Shown one piece after another: positions 1 through 6,860 of a DNA stretch of 47,450 nucleotides. Below the pieces are notes generated by a model. That model ran no database searches and was not told the DNA's origin. It saw only the letters and a list, made by a program, of their open reading frames with translations. Position 1 is the stretch's first letter. Each line of letters begins with the position of its first letter. Source of the DNA: Desulfuromonadales bacterium. GTDB lineage: Bacteria > Desulfobacterota > Desulfuromonadia > Geobacterales > Pseudopelobacteraceae. A program made the translations under genes and the position numbers. The stretch spans positions 1-47,450 of the forward strand of contig JACAAY010000032.1 of the NCBI GenBank assembly GCA_013377095.1. Direction: 5' to 3'.

Positions 1-984
1 GCCCAGACCGTAATTCTGACAGAGAACACCGAGTTCGGCGACATGTTTCTGGTGGAGGTGAGCCGCGGCTGTCCGCGCGGCTGCCGTTTCTGCAGTTCAG
101 GCTTTATCTACGGACCATTCCGCCAGCACTCCTTCGAGACCATCGTGGCCGCCGTGGACCAGGGGCTGCTCCATCGCAACAAGGTCGGTCTGGTGGGAGC
201 GGCGGTTTCCGACTACCACGACATCGGCCGTCTCTGCCGCCACATCGTGGAGCGGGGCGCCAAGGTTTCGGTGTCATCCCTGCGCATGGACCGGCTCGAT
301 CCGGACATGCTGGATGCCCTGGTGGCCTGCGGACACAAGACCATCTCCCTGGCTCCGGAGGGGGGCTCGCAGCGCCTGCGCGATCTGATCCGCAAAAACC
401 TGACCGAAGCACAGATTCTGGATGCCTGTGACAACCTGATCTCCCGTGACATTCTCAACCTGAAGCTCTATTTCATCATCGGACTTCCCACGGAGACGGA
501 AACCGATCTGGAGGAACTGGTCAGGCTGGTGCTGGCCATACGGGAGCGGGTGCTGGAGCGGGCCAAGGCCAACCGCAGACTGGGGGAGATCACCCTCTCT
601 ATCAACCCCTTCATCCCCAAGCCGTTCACCCCCTTCCAGTGGTGCGGCATGGAACCGCTCCCCTCACTGGAGCGCAAGGTCAAGCTGCTGGAGCAGCGTT
701 TTCGCGGAATCGCCAATCTGCAGCTCAAGGTGGAGAGCCTGAAGGGAGCCTATCTCCAGGCGCTGCTGTCGCGGGGTGACCGGCGCTGTTCCGCCCTGCT
801 GGCGGAGATGTCCAGCGGCGCAAACCTGAAGAAGGCGGCCAAGGCCTGTGGCATTGACACGGATGAGCTGGTCTGCCGCACGATCCCGCTGAATGAGGTA
901 TTGCCCTGGGATTTGATCGGCAGTGCGGACAGGGAGCTGCTTAAAAAGGATTATGTGCGGGCGTTTGGGGTGGATGGGGGTTAG
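1..984 (+). CDS. Radical SAM protein, 3' part (5' end outside window)
   Basis: The reading frame is open from base 1, so the gene starts before the window; 327 residues are visible. The Cys triad RGCPRGCRFC (CxxxCxxC) that binds the radical-SAM 4Fe-4S cluster lies about 20 residues into the visible part, followed by a radical SAM barrel with EGGSQRLRDLIRKN and FIIGLPTET segments. This arrangement, with the Cys motif well inside a longer protein, fits the radical SAM families that carry an N-terminal B12-binding-like domain, but that domain would lie off the window. The substrate cannot be told from sequence. It lies at the ftsZ end of the dcw cluster on the opposite strand, separated by the surface-protein segment. 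The first ATG in view (43) is internal, not the start. Confidence 0.85.
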   Translation, partial: AQTVILTENTEFGDMFLVEVSRGCPRGCRFCSSGFIYGPFRQHSFETIVAAVDQGLLHRNKVGLVGAAVSDYHDIGRLCRHIVERGAKVSVSSLRMDRLDPDMLDALVACGHKTISLAPEGGSQRLRDLIRKNLTEAQILDACDNLISRDILNLKLYFIIGLPTETETDLEELVRLVLAIRERVLERAKANRRLGEITLSINPFIPKPFTPFQWCGMEPLPSLERKVKLLEQRFRGIANLQLKVESLKGAYLQALLSRGDRRCSALLAEMSSGANLKKAAKACGIDTDELVCRTIPLNEVLPWDLIGSADRELLKKDYVRAFGVDGG

Positions 985-1028
985 GAGACCTGATAGGCCG
1001 GTATTGATCCGAATTACAGGACGATAGG

Positions 1029-1068
1029 GAGGGTTTCGCGGGTCTAAAACCCGCCCCGACACAACCCT
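1029..1068. repeat. REP-like imperfect hairpin
   Basis: Inner arms GCGGGT (1038-1043) and ACCCGC (1049-1054) enclose the loop CTAAA. Outer arms AGGGTT (1029-1034) and AACCCT (1063-1068) also pair. There is no T-run, so it is not a clear terminator. The form resembles short intergenic palindromes that recur in many genomes; recurrence cannot be tested in this window. Confidence 0.4.
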
Positions 1069-1162
1069 GCACGTTACAGGTTAAATTCCTTGACACGATC
1101 AGCATGCGGAGAGTAATTAATAAGATATAATAGTGATCCATCAAAATCCCAGGAGGGATTAT

Positions 1163-1210
1163 ATGTTTCGCTACATGGTTGCCACCCTGGATAATCGACT
1201 GCCGTTCTGA
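1163..1210 (+). CDS. Possible 15-codon leader-type ORF
   Basis: A strong Shine-Dalgarno AGGAGG (1151-1156) stands 6 nt before an ATG that opens MFRYMVATLDNRLPF and stops at TGA 1208-1210. A TATAAT hexamer lies 20 nt upstream of the ribosome site. The stop codon lies inside the left arm of the hairpin at 1201-1235. I recognise no family. It could be a leader peptide, a gene remnant or chance; the strong ribosome site is the only positive evidence. Confidence 0.3.
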   Translation: MFRYMVATLDNRLPF

Positions 1211-1240
1211 TCAGCAAACCGCTGACCAGTACGGCTGTTT
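1201..1240 (+). terminator. 15-bp-arm hairpin with short T-run, possible terminator or attenuator
   Basis: The left arm 1201-1215 and right arm 1221-1235 are complementary at 13 of 15 positions around the 5-nt loop AAACC, followed by TGTTTT. It immediately follows and overlaps the 15-codon ORF. The downstream HAF gene starts about 250 nt later. Confidence 0.4.
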
Positions 1241-1487
1241 TACATTGGGGACAAGACACTTTTCTTCTTACGGAGAAATCACCCCCACCTTCCCGCCTCA
1301 AACCGACCGCTCTCCGACCAATACGCTTATCCCCATTCCCGTCGCACCTTTTATCTGAAACCATAGTGGGCTCATTATCCTGAGCGCTTGGATGTACACT
1401 TTTCCAAGAAAAGGGGGAATGGTCATGAGCAGCATAATATCACTGTTCATCGTCTTCAGTCAGTGTCGTATCGGAAAAGGAGGGAGC

Positions 1488-2801
1488 ATGAAAAAGATTC
1501 GCTCAAAAATGGCCAGGACTATCACGCTTGCAGCTGTTCTTCCGATTATCCTTTCCTGCCCAGCAACTGTGTTCGCGGCCGGATCCATGAAGGATCTCGG
1601 CACCCTGGGAGGGCACCAAAGCTGGGCTTATGCAATGAACGATTCCGGCCAGGTCGTGGGGAAGAGCGATATTCTGCCAATCACAAACCCCGCCCACACC
1701 CATGCGTTCCTCTATTCAGGCGGAGTGATGATCAACCTGGGCACCCTGGGTGGGACCAACAGTGAAGCCTGGGGGATCAACAACTCGGGTCAGGTCGTGG
1801 GGTGGAGCGAGAATTCTTCTTCCATCATGCGCGCTTTCCTCTATTCCGGTGGGGTCATGACCGACCTGGGCACCTTGAACGGTGGAACTTCCAGCAGGGC
1901 TTACGCCATCAACAACGCCGGACAGATCGCAGGTGTTGCCGACGACGCCAACTCTCCCCACACGGGCGCCTTCCACGCCTTCCTCTATTCCCGGGGGGGG
2001 ATGACCGATCTCGGCAACCTGGACGGGAACCCCAATCACTCCTGTTACGGTTATGCCATTAACAACAATGGGGAAATAGTCGGCTCCTGCGAAGTCACCG
2101 GGGCAATGCACGCCTTCCGCTATTCCGGGGGGGTCATGACCGACCTCGGCACCCTGGGCGGCCCCTGGAGTGAGGCCCACGGTATCAACGATGCGGGCGA
2201 GGTTGTGGGGTGGAGCAATACATCCGGGGGGCTGGCACATGCCTTCCGCTATTCGGGCGGCGCTCTGATCGACATGGGAACGCTGAACGGGGGCCAGTAT
2301 GATATATCAGGCGCATTTGCCGTCAACTACGCGGGACAGATCGTAGGGCAAAGCTCGGCGACCAAGAACACGCACGCCTTCCTTTATTCCGGCAGCAATT
2401 TGATCGACCTGGGAACATTGGGGAGTGCAAGTGAAGCAAGTTACGCAACCGCCATTGACAGTGCGGGACTGATCGCCGGATACAGTACAATCAGCACTGG
2501 TTACCACCATGCCTTCCTCTATACTCCCGACATTATCCCTGTACTCCCTGTGCATGTTGAGGGGGGAGGTTATTATTCCTCCCTTCAGGAGGCTTACACA
2601 CTCGCTCCGGCAACAGGCACCATCATGGTCCAGAAGGGAGAATTGCCCGGCAATCTGTCAGCCAATCTGAATAAGACCGTGACCCTTGAGGGTGGTTATG
2701 ACAGCGACTATTCCAGCAACAACGGCCAGACAACCCTGATTCACTGCAACTTGCTGATCGGAACCGGCTCCATAACGGTGGAGAACATCGCCATCAGGTG
2801 A
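1488..2801 (+). CDS. Exported HAF-repeat protein
   Basis: 437 residues. The start at 1488 is chosen because AAAGGAGGGAGC precedes it and it opens a clear signal peptide (MKKIRSKMARTITLAAV, cleavage near FAAG). Upstream in-frame ATGs at 1392 and 1425 would hide that signal inside a longer N-terminus. After the signal come about seven degenerate repeats of roughly 40-55 residues built on DLGTLGG, then S-A-x-GINN-x-GQVVGWS, then HAFLYSGG: the HAF-repeat pattern of extracellular proteins, which probably forms blades or a solenoid. The last 90 residues (GGGYYSSLQEAY to VENIAIR) are a separate C-terminal module. No enzyme motif is visible. It is probably cell-surface or secreted; function unknown. 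Near-identical bases around ATG 1425 and around the start of the 3111 gene suggest the two share 5' ancestry. Confidence 0.8.
   Translation: MKKIRSKMARTITLAAVLPIILSCPATVFAAGSMKDLGTLGGHQSWAYAMNDSGQVVGKSDILPITNPAHTHAFLYSGGVMINLGTLGGTNSEAWGINNSGQVVGWSENSSSIMRAFLYSGGVMTDLGTLNGGTSSRAYAINNAGQIAGVADDANSPHTGAFHAFLYSRGGMTDLGNLDGNPNHSCYGYAINNNGEIVGSCEVTGAMHAFRYSGGVMTDLGTLGGPWSEAHGINDAGEVVGWSNTSGGLAHAFRYSGGALIDMGTLNGGQYDISGAFAVNYAGQIVGQSSATKNTHAFLYSGSNLIDLGTLGSASEASYATAIDSAGLIAGYSTISTGYHHAFLYTPDIIPVLPVHVEGGGYYSSLQEAYTLAPATGTIMVQKGELPGNLSANLNKTVTLEGGYDSDYSSNNGQTTLIHCNLLIGTGSITVENIAIR
1590..2530 (+). repeat. HAF coding repeats
   Basis: About seven degenerate units of roughly 120-165 bp inside the HAF gene. 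Each encodes a DLGTLGG-like strand, a GINNxGQVVG-like strand and HAFLYSGG. The bases diverge but the protein pattern is kept, which argues for selection on the fold. Confidence 0.75.
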
Positions 2802-2833
2802 CAGCCCGGTAACGGGTCCGTTTTGCACGGGAT

Positions 2834-3040
2834 CGCGGCAGGCGCCATCACGTACTTCATATCGGTGGTCACACGAGTCGGACCCTATCGCTGCGTTACA
2901 CCGACTGCATCGCCCCGATGATAAAGGCGATGCAAGATCTGCAGGGGGTTATAGAGGCGCAGAAGAATGAGCAAGTACAGAAGGGTGATATCAATGGGCT
3001 GAAGGAGCGCCTGGCGCGTCTTGAAGCGTTATTGATGAAC
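2834..3040 (+). pseudogene. Decayed C-terminal fragment of an S74-type chaperone protein
   Basis: In frame 2, bases 2861 onward read IGGHTSRTLSLRYTDCIA then PMIKAMQDLQ. This matches the last part of the S74 protein downstream (IGGDTDRTLSLRYTDFIA then PLVKAMQEQQ) almost residue for residue, followed by a coiled-coil tail (LKERLARLEALL). No S74 catalytic motif, repeats or start codon remain, so only the tail of an older copy survives between the HAF gene and the intact S74 tail. The open frame runs on past the homology into the next gene. Confidence 0.75.
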
Positions 3041-3110
3041 AGGGGATTATTAATGCACGGGCTAATCAGGCATGTTGTAATTCACAACTTCATCAAAAAG
3101 GGGAACGGTC

Positions 3111-3419
3111 ATGAAAAGAAAAACGGCAATGCTCATCGCATGTTGTGCAATGTTGGTTTCCGTAGTGGCATATGAACAGAATGGATTTGCAGCATCAGTA
3201 GAGACTGTCGGTGAACTGAATGCCACCGGCGGCGTCAGGTTTCCGGACGGCAATCTGCAGACCTCTGCCTGCAGCGGTTGCGCGGGCGGGGTGTTAACCA
3301 TCGAACTGGGAGGGACCGGCGCTGCCACTGCCTCCGGGGCCAGGGAAAACCTGGGGGTGCCCAGTCTTTTCTCACGCCTAACATCTTCACCACCAGCCAG
3401 ACAATCCAGGGGGACGTGA
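3111..3419 (+). pseudogene. N-terminal (signal-peptide) part of the S74 repeat protein, out of frame with its body
   Basis: ATG 3111, preceded by AAGGGGAACGGTC, opens a signal peptide (MKRKTAMLIACCAMLVSVVAY). Then come GGVRFPDGNLQTSA and GGTGAATASGARENLG, the usual N-terminal pattern of tail-fibre-like exported proteins in this group. After ENLG the frame becomes nonsense and stops at 3419, while the missing continuation (FLTPNIFTTSQTIQG) is read in the frame of the 3278-5332 ORF. Adding one G to the G5 run at 3353-3357 joins the two frames into a 740-residue protein. The cause could be a disabling mutation, slippage-based phase variation or a sequencing error. Confidence 0.65.
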
Positions 3420-5332
3420 CAACCACCGGCAGCCTTTTGCTTCCGGCAACCACCGCCACATCGGGGATCATATTGTCCGGGGCCAACACACTTATTCATA
3501 CCTTTGGCAACTTTAATTATTTCGCGGGAAGGAGAGCGGGCAACCTGACCTTGTCCGGCGAATCCAATACGGCAAGCGGCTGGCAGGCTCTCTTTTCGCT
3601 TACCACCGGCAGCAGCAACACGGCAACCGGTTCCAATGCTCTCTCTAATAACTCTACCGGAGGGTGGAATACGGCTAATGGCAGCCATGCCCTTTTAAGC
3701 AACAGCACGGGCAATTACAATACCGCCAACGGCTATCAGGCCCTTTCAGCCAACACCAGCGGATTTGACAACACCGCCAGCGGTGTATATGCGCTTACCT
3801 CCAATACCACCGGCTTCCGCAACACTGCATTCGGCTTGAATTCGCTTCGCTATAATACCACCGGCACATACAATACGGCAACCGGCTACGAGTCGCTTCT
3901 TCACAACACCGAAGGCAATTACAATACCGCAAACGGGATTGGTGCGCTTCACGAAAATACCACCGGATACGACAACACCGCTGCAGGAGTGCATGCGCTT
4001 TATTACAACACCACCGGCTTTCGCAACACCGCTTATGGACTAAACTCGCTCGTTTTTAACACGTTCGGCTCATACAACGTTGCCAGCGGATACCGGTCGC
4101 TTTACAACAATACCACTGCGTCTCAAAACACCGCACTGGGCACAAAGGCACTTTACACACAATCATTTGACAACACCAACAAGGAATGGCCCTCCAACAA
4201 CACTGCCGTTGGTTTTGAAGCCCTTTACTCCAACCAGCCAACCACCACAACTAACGGAGTAAAAAACACCGCCCTCGGTTCAGGGGCACTCAGGGAAAAC
4301 ACCTTCGGCTATGAAAACACCGCCCTTGGGAACCAGTCGCTTAATGACAACACAACCGGATATTATAATACCGCAACCGGTTCGAACGCTCTTGGCGCTA
4401 ATTTAACCGGCGCCAACAACACAGCCACCGGTTCCGCAGCGCTTCTTGCCAATACTACGGGGCAGGAGAATACGGCTGTCGGTGCAGGTTCCCTCTATTC
4501 AAACACAACAGCCAACAGAAATACGGCAGTGGGGGCAGGCGCCCTATTTTTGCAAACGTTCAACAATAGCGACACTCCATGGGACTCTCACAATACAGCC
4601 TTCGGGTTCCAGGCGTTATATGCAAATCAACCAACATTGACATCCAACGGGTATAACAATACGGCCATCGGCTCCGAGGCACTCAGGCAGAACTCCACAG
4701 GGAACCACAACACTGCAATCGGGAGACACACACTCTATGACAACACCACAGGCCTCTACCATACGGCAGTTGGGGCTTACGCCCTTGACAACAATACAAC
4801 GGGCCAACACAACACCGCCCTGGGAGTGGATGCCGGCTTCATCAACGTCAGTGGTGACAACAACACCTATATCGGCTACCTCGCCGATGCGACTGCAAAC
4901 AACTTCAGCAATGCGACCGCCATCGGCTACGCGGCTGTTGTCACCGCATCCAACATGGTGCGGATCGGAAATGCCAGTGTAACAGTCATCGAGGGTAAAG
5001 TGCCCTTTACGAGTCCCTCGGACATACGCCTTAAGGAGGATGTCCGCGAGATAACCCGGGGGCTCGATTTTATCAATGCACTCCGGCCAGTTCAGTTCAG
5101 GATGAAGAGCGGAAACGAGCGGATCGATTTCGGTTTCGTCGCCCAGGATATCGAGGCGCTTCTGGGAAAGGATTACAACATCCTCGGCATCGGCGGCGAT
5201 ACTGACAGAACCCTGTCCCTCCGCTACACCGACTTCATTGCGCCGCTGGTGAAAGCTATGCAGGAGCAGCAGGGGATGATCGAGCAGTTGAAGGCGGAGG
5301 TGATGGAACTGAGGCGGATGCTGGGGAAATGA
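3278..5332 (+). CDS. S74 (endosialidase-chaperone type) repeat surface protein, main body
   Basis: This ORF covers 684 codons; its first 30 or so are probably not natural, because the true N-terminus lies in the other frame from 3111. The body carries about 25 units of a 17-residue repeat (consensus NTAxGxxALxxNTTGxx), which resembles the YadA-like left-handed beta-roll stalk of trimeric adhesins and tail fibres. The C-terminal 110 residues are a peptidase S74 intramolecular chaperone: SDIRLKEDV holds the Ser and Lys of the self-cleavage dyad, followed by DFGFVAQDIEALL, LSLRYTDFIAPLVKAM and a terminal coiled coil. The family trimerises and releases the chaperone by autocleavage. A surface adhesin or fibre is likely. 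If the frameshift is real, the gene has no in-frame signal peptide and is silent. Confidence 0.75.
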   Translation: MRGRGVNHRTGRDRRCHCLRGQGKPGGAQSFLTPNIFTTSQTIQGDVTTTGSLLLPATTATSGIILSGANTLIHTFGNFNYFAGRRAGNLTLSGESNTASGWQALFSLTTGSSNTATGSNALSNNSTGGWNTANGSHALLSNSTGNYNTANGYQALSANTSGFDNTASGVYALTSNTTGFRNTAFGLNSLRYNTTGTYNTATGYESLLHNTEGNYNTANGIGALHENTTGYDNTAAGVHALYYNTTGFRNTAYGLNSLVFNTFGSYNVASGYRSLYNNTTASQNTALGTKALYTQSFDNTNKEWPSNNTAVGFEALYSNQPTTTTNGVKNTALGSGALRENTFGYENTALGNQSLNDNTTGYYNTATGSNALGANLTGANNTATGSAALLANTTGQENTAVGAGSLYSNTTANRNTAVGAGALFLQTFNNSDTPWDSHNTAFGFQALYANQPTLTSNGYNNTAIGSEALRQNSTGNHNTAIGRHTLYDNTTGLYHTAVGAYALDNNTTGQHNTALGVDAGFINVSGDNNTYIGYLADATANNFSNATAIGYAAVVTASNMVRIGNASVTVIEGKVPFTSPSDIRLKEDVREITRGLDFINALRPVQFRMKSGNERIDFGFVAQDIEALLGKDYNILGIGGDTDRTLSLRYTDFIAPLVKAMQEQQGMIEQLKAEVMELRRMLGK
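3560..4860 (+). repeat. 51-bp (17-residue) coding repeats with higher-order duplications
   Basis: About 25 units of 51 bp each encode NTAxGxxALxxNTTGxx. Two higher-order duplications are visible. A 68-residue block (four units) beginning FDNTASGVYAL recurs as YDNTAAGVHAL. A longer irregular module containing a 10-15 residue insert (SFDNTNKEWPS, then FNNSDTPWDSH) with YSNQP or YANQP recurs about 145 residues later. Confidence 0.8.
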
Positions 5333-5384
5333 AACGCCACAAAATACGCACAAATTGATCCATAAAACAGCCTGATCACAACAC

Positions 5385-5426
5385 AAAAGCCCGTTTACCC
5401 CTGACTCAGGGGGTACGCGGGCTTTT
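5385..5426 (+). terminator. Rho-independent terminator after the S74 gene
   Basis: The arms AAAAGCCCG (5385-5393) and CGGGCTTTT (5418-5426) pair perfectly around a 24-nt loop that itself contains a small CCTGA/TCAGG stem. It lies 53 nt after the stop codon, between two convergent genes. Confidence 0.75.
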
Positions 5427-5431
5427 CGCAT

Positions 5432-5476
5432 AAAAAAGCCCGGATCTCATGGAAGGGGGGGAACTGAGAACCGGGC
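5432..5476 (-). terminator. Rho-independent terminator of the dcw cluster (after ftsZ)
   Basis: On the minus strand GCCCGG-A-TCTCA pairs with TGAGA-A-CCGGGC (outer arms 5471-5476 and 5438-5443, one A/A mismatch), followed by six T (complement of 5432-5437). It lies 34 nt beyond the ftsZ stop and closes the 16-gene cluster. Confidence 0.85.
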
Positions 5477-5510
5477 ACAGGTGGGGCTGCCCCCACATAA
5501 AAATCAGATA

Positions 5511-6692
5511 TTAATCAACCGACTTCCTCAAAAAGGTGGGGATGTCGTACTGATCTTCATTATCTTCGGAATAGCTTGATGAAAACGTGGCCTGCGAGCG
5601 GATCCGGCTGACGTTTTCCGTCTGCTGACGGTCGCGCTTGAAAGTCGGAATATCCAGGATGTTCTTGGATGGCGCATGCTTTTCAGCCAGCGGCAATGAA
5701 TTCTTACGCAAATCGCGCCCCTTCTCGGTATCGAAACGGTCGCCGAAACCGGTGGCAATAACCGTAACCTTGATGGTTTCGCCCAGTTCGTCGTCCCTGA
5801 CCACACCGATCTTGATGTTTGCTTCGGGATGCACCTTTTCGTGCACGATACGGTTGACCGTATTGTAATCATCCATGGTCATCTGGTCGGAGCCGGTGAT
5901 ATTGACCAGCACACCCTTGGCACCGGAGATATCGTTGTCTTCCAGCAGCGGGCTGGAGATGGCGCAGTTGACCGCATCCGCTGCGCGATTGTCGCCACAG
6001 CCGGTGCCGATACCCATCATGGCCATGCCGCGCACGCTCATGACGGTCTTCACATCGGCAAAGTCCAGATTCATCAGACCGGTGGAGGTGATCAGCTCGG
6101 AGATCCCCTGGACCGCCTGCCTGAGCACATCGTCGGAAGGCTTGAAGGCATCGAAGAGCGACATGTTCTTGCTGGCCATGCTGATCAGGCGGTCGTTGGG
6201 GATGATGATCAGCGAGTCCACATGTTTTTTGAGTTCGTTGATGCCGCGTTCGGCCTGGTCCATGCGGGCCTTGCCCTCATAGGTGAATGGCTTGGTCACG
6301 ACTCCCACGGTCAGGGCGCCGGATTCACGGGCAACTTCGGCAATAACCGGTGCGGCGCCGGTACCGGTGCCGCCACCCATGCCGGCGGCGATAAAGACCA
6401 GGTCAGCGCCTTTCATGGATTCCAGAAGACTTTCACGGTCTTCCATTGCTGCATTCATACCCACTTCCGGACTGGAACCTGCACCAAGCCCCTTGGTCAG
6501 CTCACGACCGAGCTGAATCTTGATCGGGGCCTTGGTGATTCGCAACGACTGGGCATCGGTATTGGCAACTACAAAATCGACTTTATCCAATGTGCTGGCG
6601 ATCATGGTATTGACGGCATTGCCGCCGCCGCCACCTACACCGATCACTTTTATGACAGCACCCTGTTCTATGGTTTCATCATATTCAAACAT
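5511..6692 (-). CDS. ftsZ: Cell division GTPase FtsZ
   Basis: 393 residues, normal for the family. FtsZ is the tubulin-like GTPase that polymerises into the cytokinetic ring at midcell. The start is set at 6692, where GGGAGGAACGGG precedes ATG and the protein opens MFEYDETIEQGAVIKVIGVG; an upstream frame extension to 6773 has no ribosome site and no family counterpart. The tubulin signature GGGTGTGAAP lies near residue 105 and the T7 loop NLDFADVKT near residue 205. After a variable linker the conserved tail YDIPTFLRK, which docks FtsA, is intact. It is the last gene of the cluster, 168 nt after ftsA, with a possible promoter of its own in that gap and a strong terminator behind it. Confidence 0.97.
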   Translation of the reverse strand: MFEYDETIEQGAVIKVIGVGGGGGNAVNTMIASTLDKVDFVVANTDAQSLRITKAPIKIQLGRELTKGLGAGSSPEVGMNAAMEDRESLLESMKGADLVFIAAGMGGGTGTGAAPVIAEVARESGALTVGVVTKPFTYEGKARMDQAERGINELKKHVDSLIIIPNDRLISMASKNMSLFDAFKPSDDVLRQAVQGISELITSTGLMNLDFADVKTVMSVRGMAMMGIGTGCGDNRAADAVNCAISSPLLEDNDISGAKGVLVNITGSDQMTMDDYNTVNRIVHEKVHPEANIKIGVVRDDELGETIKVTVIATGFGDRFDTEKGRDLRKNSLPLAEKHAPSKNILDIPTFKRDRQQTENVSRIRSQATFSSSYSEDNEDQYDIPTFLRKSVD

Positions 6693-6745
6693 CCCGTTCC
6701 TCCCTTCAATCGGTGACGGTGGGTCACCAGCGCTGGTAAACTTTA

Positions 6746-6773
6746 AACATATTTTCATCCAAATGGAAAGCAA
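6746..6773 (-). promoter_or_regulatory. Candidate ftsZ promoter
   Basis: On the minus strand TTGCTT (6768-6773), a 16-nt spacer and TATGTT (6746-6751) lie about 55 nt before the ftsZ start, in the only sizeable gap between late dcw genes. Match to sigma-70 consensus is moderate, so this is a candidate only. Confidence 0.35.
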
Positions 6774-6860
6774 AAAACAGCGCCTTGACCACCCAAAAAA
6801 ACAGCTCCGTCCTTCCCTGTGTGACGGTCATTTTTTCACCTGCCGGTCCAACAGTTTACG

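Larger units (their letters stand above)
985..1487. other. 503-bp intergenic region with hairpins and a micro-ORF
   Basis: No ordinary-sized gene is convincing here. It holds an imperfect hairpin (1029-1068), a TATAAT hexamer (1126-1131) without a good -35 at normal spacing, a strong Shine-Dalgarno followed by a 15-codon ORF, and a 15-bp-arm hairpin. A minus-strand ORF (1074-1364) containing one CPQC motif lacks a ribosome site and is not called. Confidence 0.5.

Noticed and set aside
1074..1364. Minus-strand 96-codon ORF with a CPQC motif
   Set aside because: No ribosome site, no second Cys pair, and it overlaps the plus-strand leader-like signals; no family recognised.
1488..2530. HAF repeats considered as a CRISPR-like or non-coding array
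   Set aside because: The units vary in length and base sequence but keep the protein pattern and frame, so they are coding repeats.
5829..6716. Long plus-strand ORF opposite ftsZ (295 codons)
   Set aside because: It is the complement of the ftsZ coding frame, His/Gly-rich as expected for an antisense shadow, with no ribosome site.
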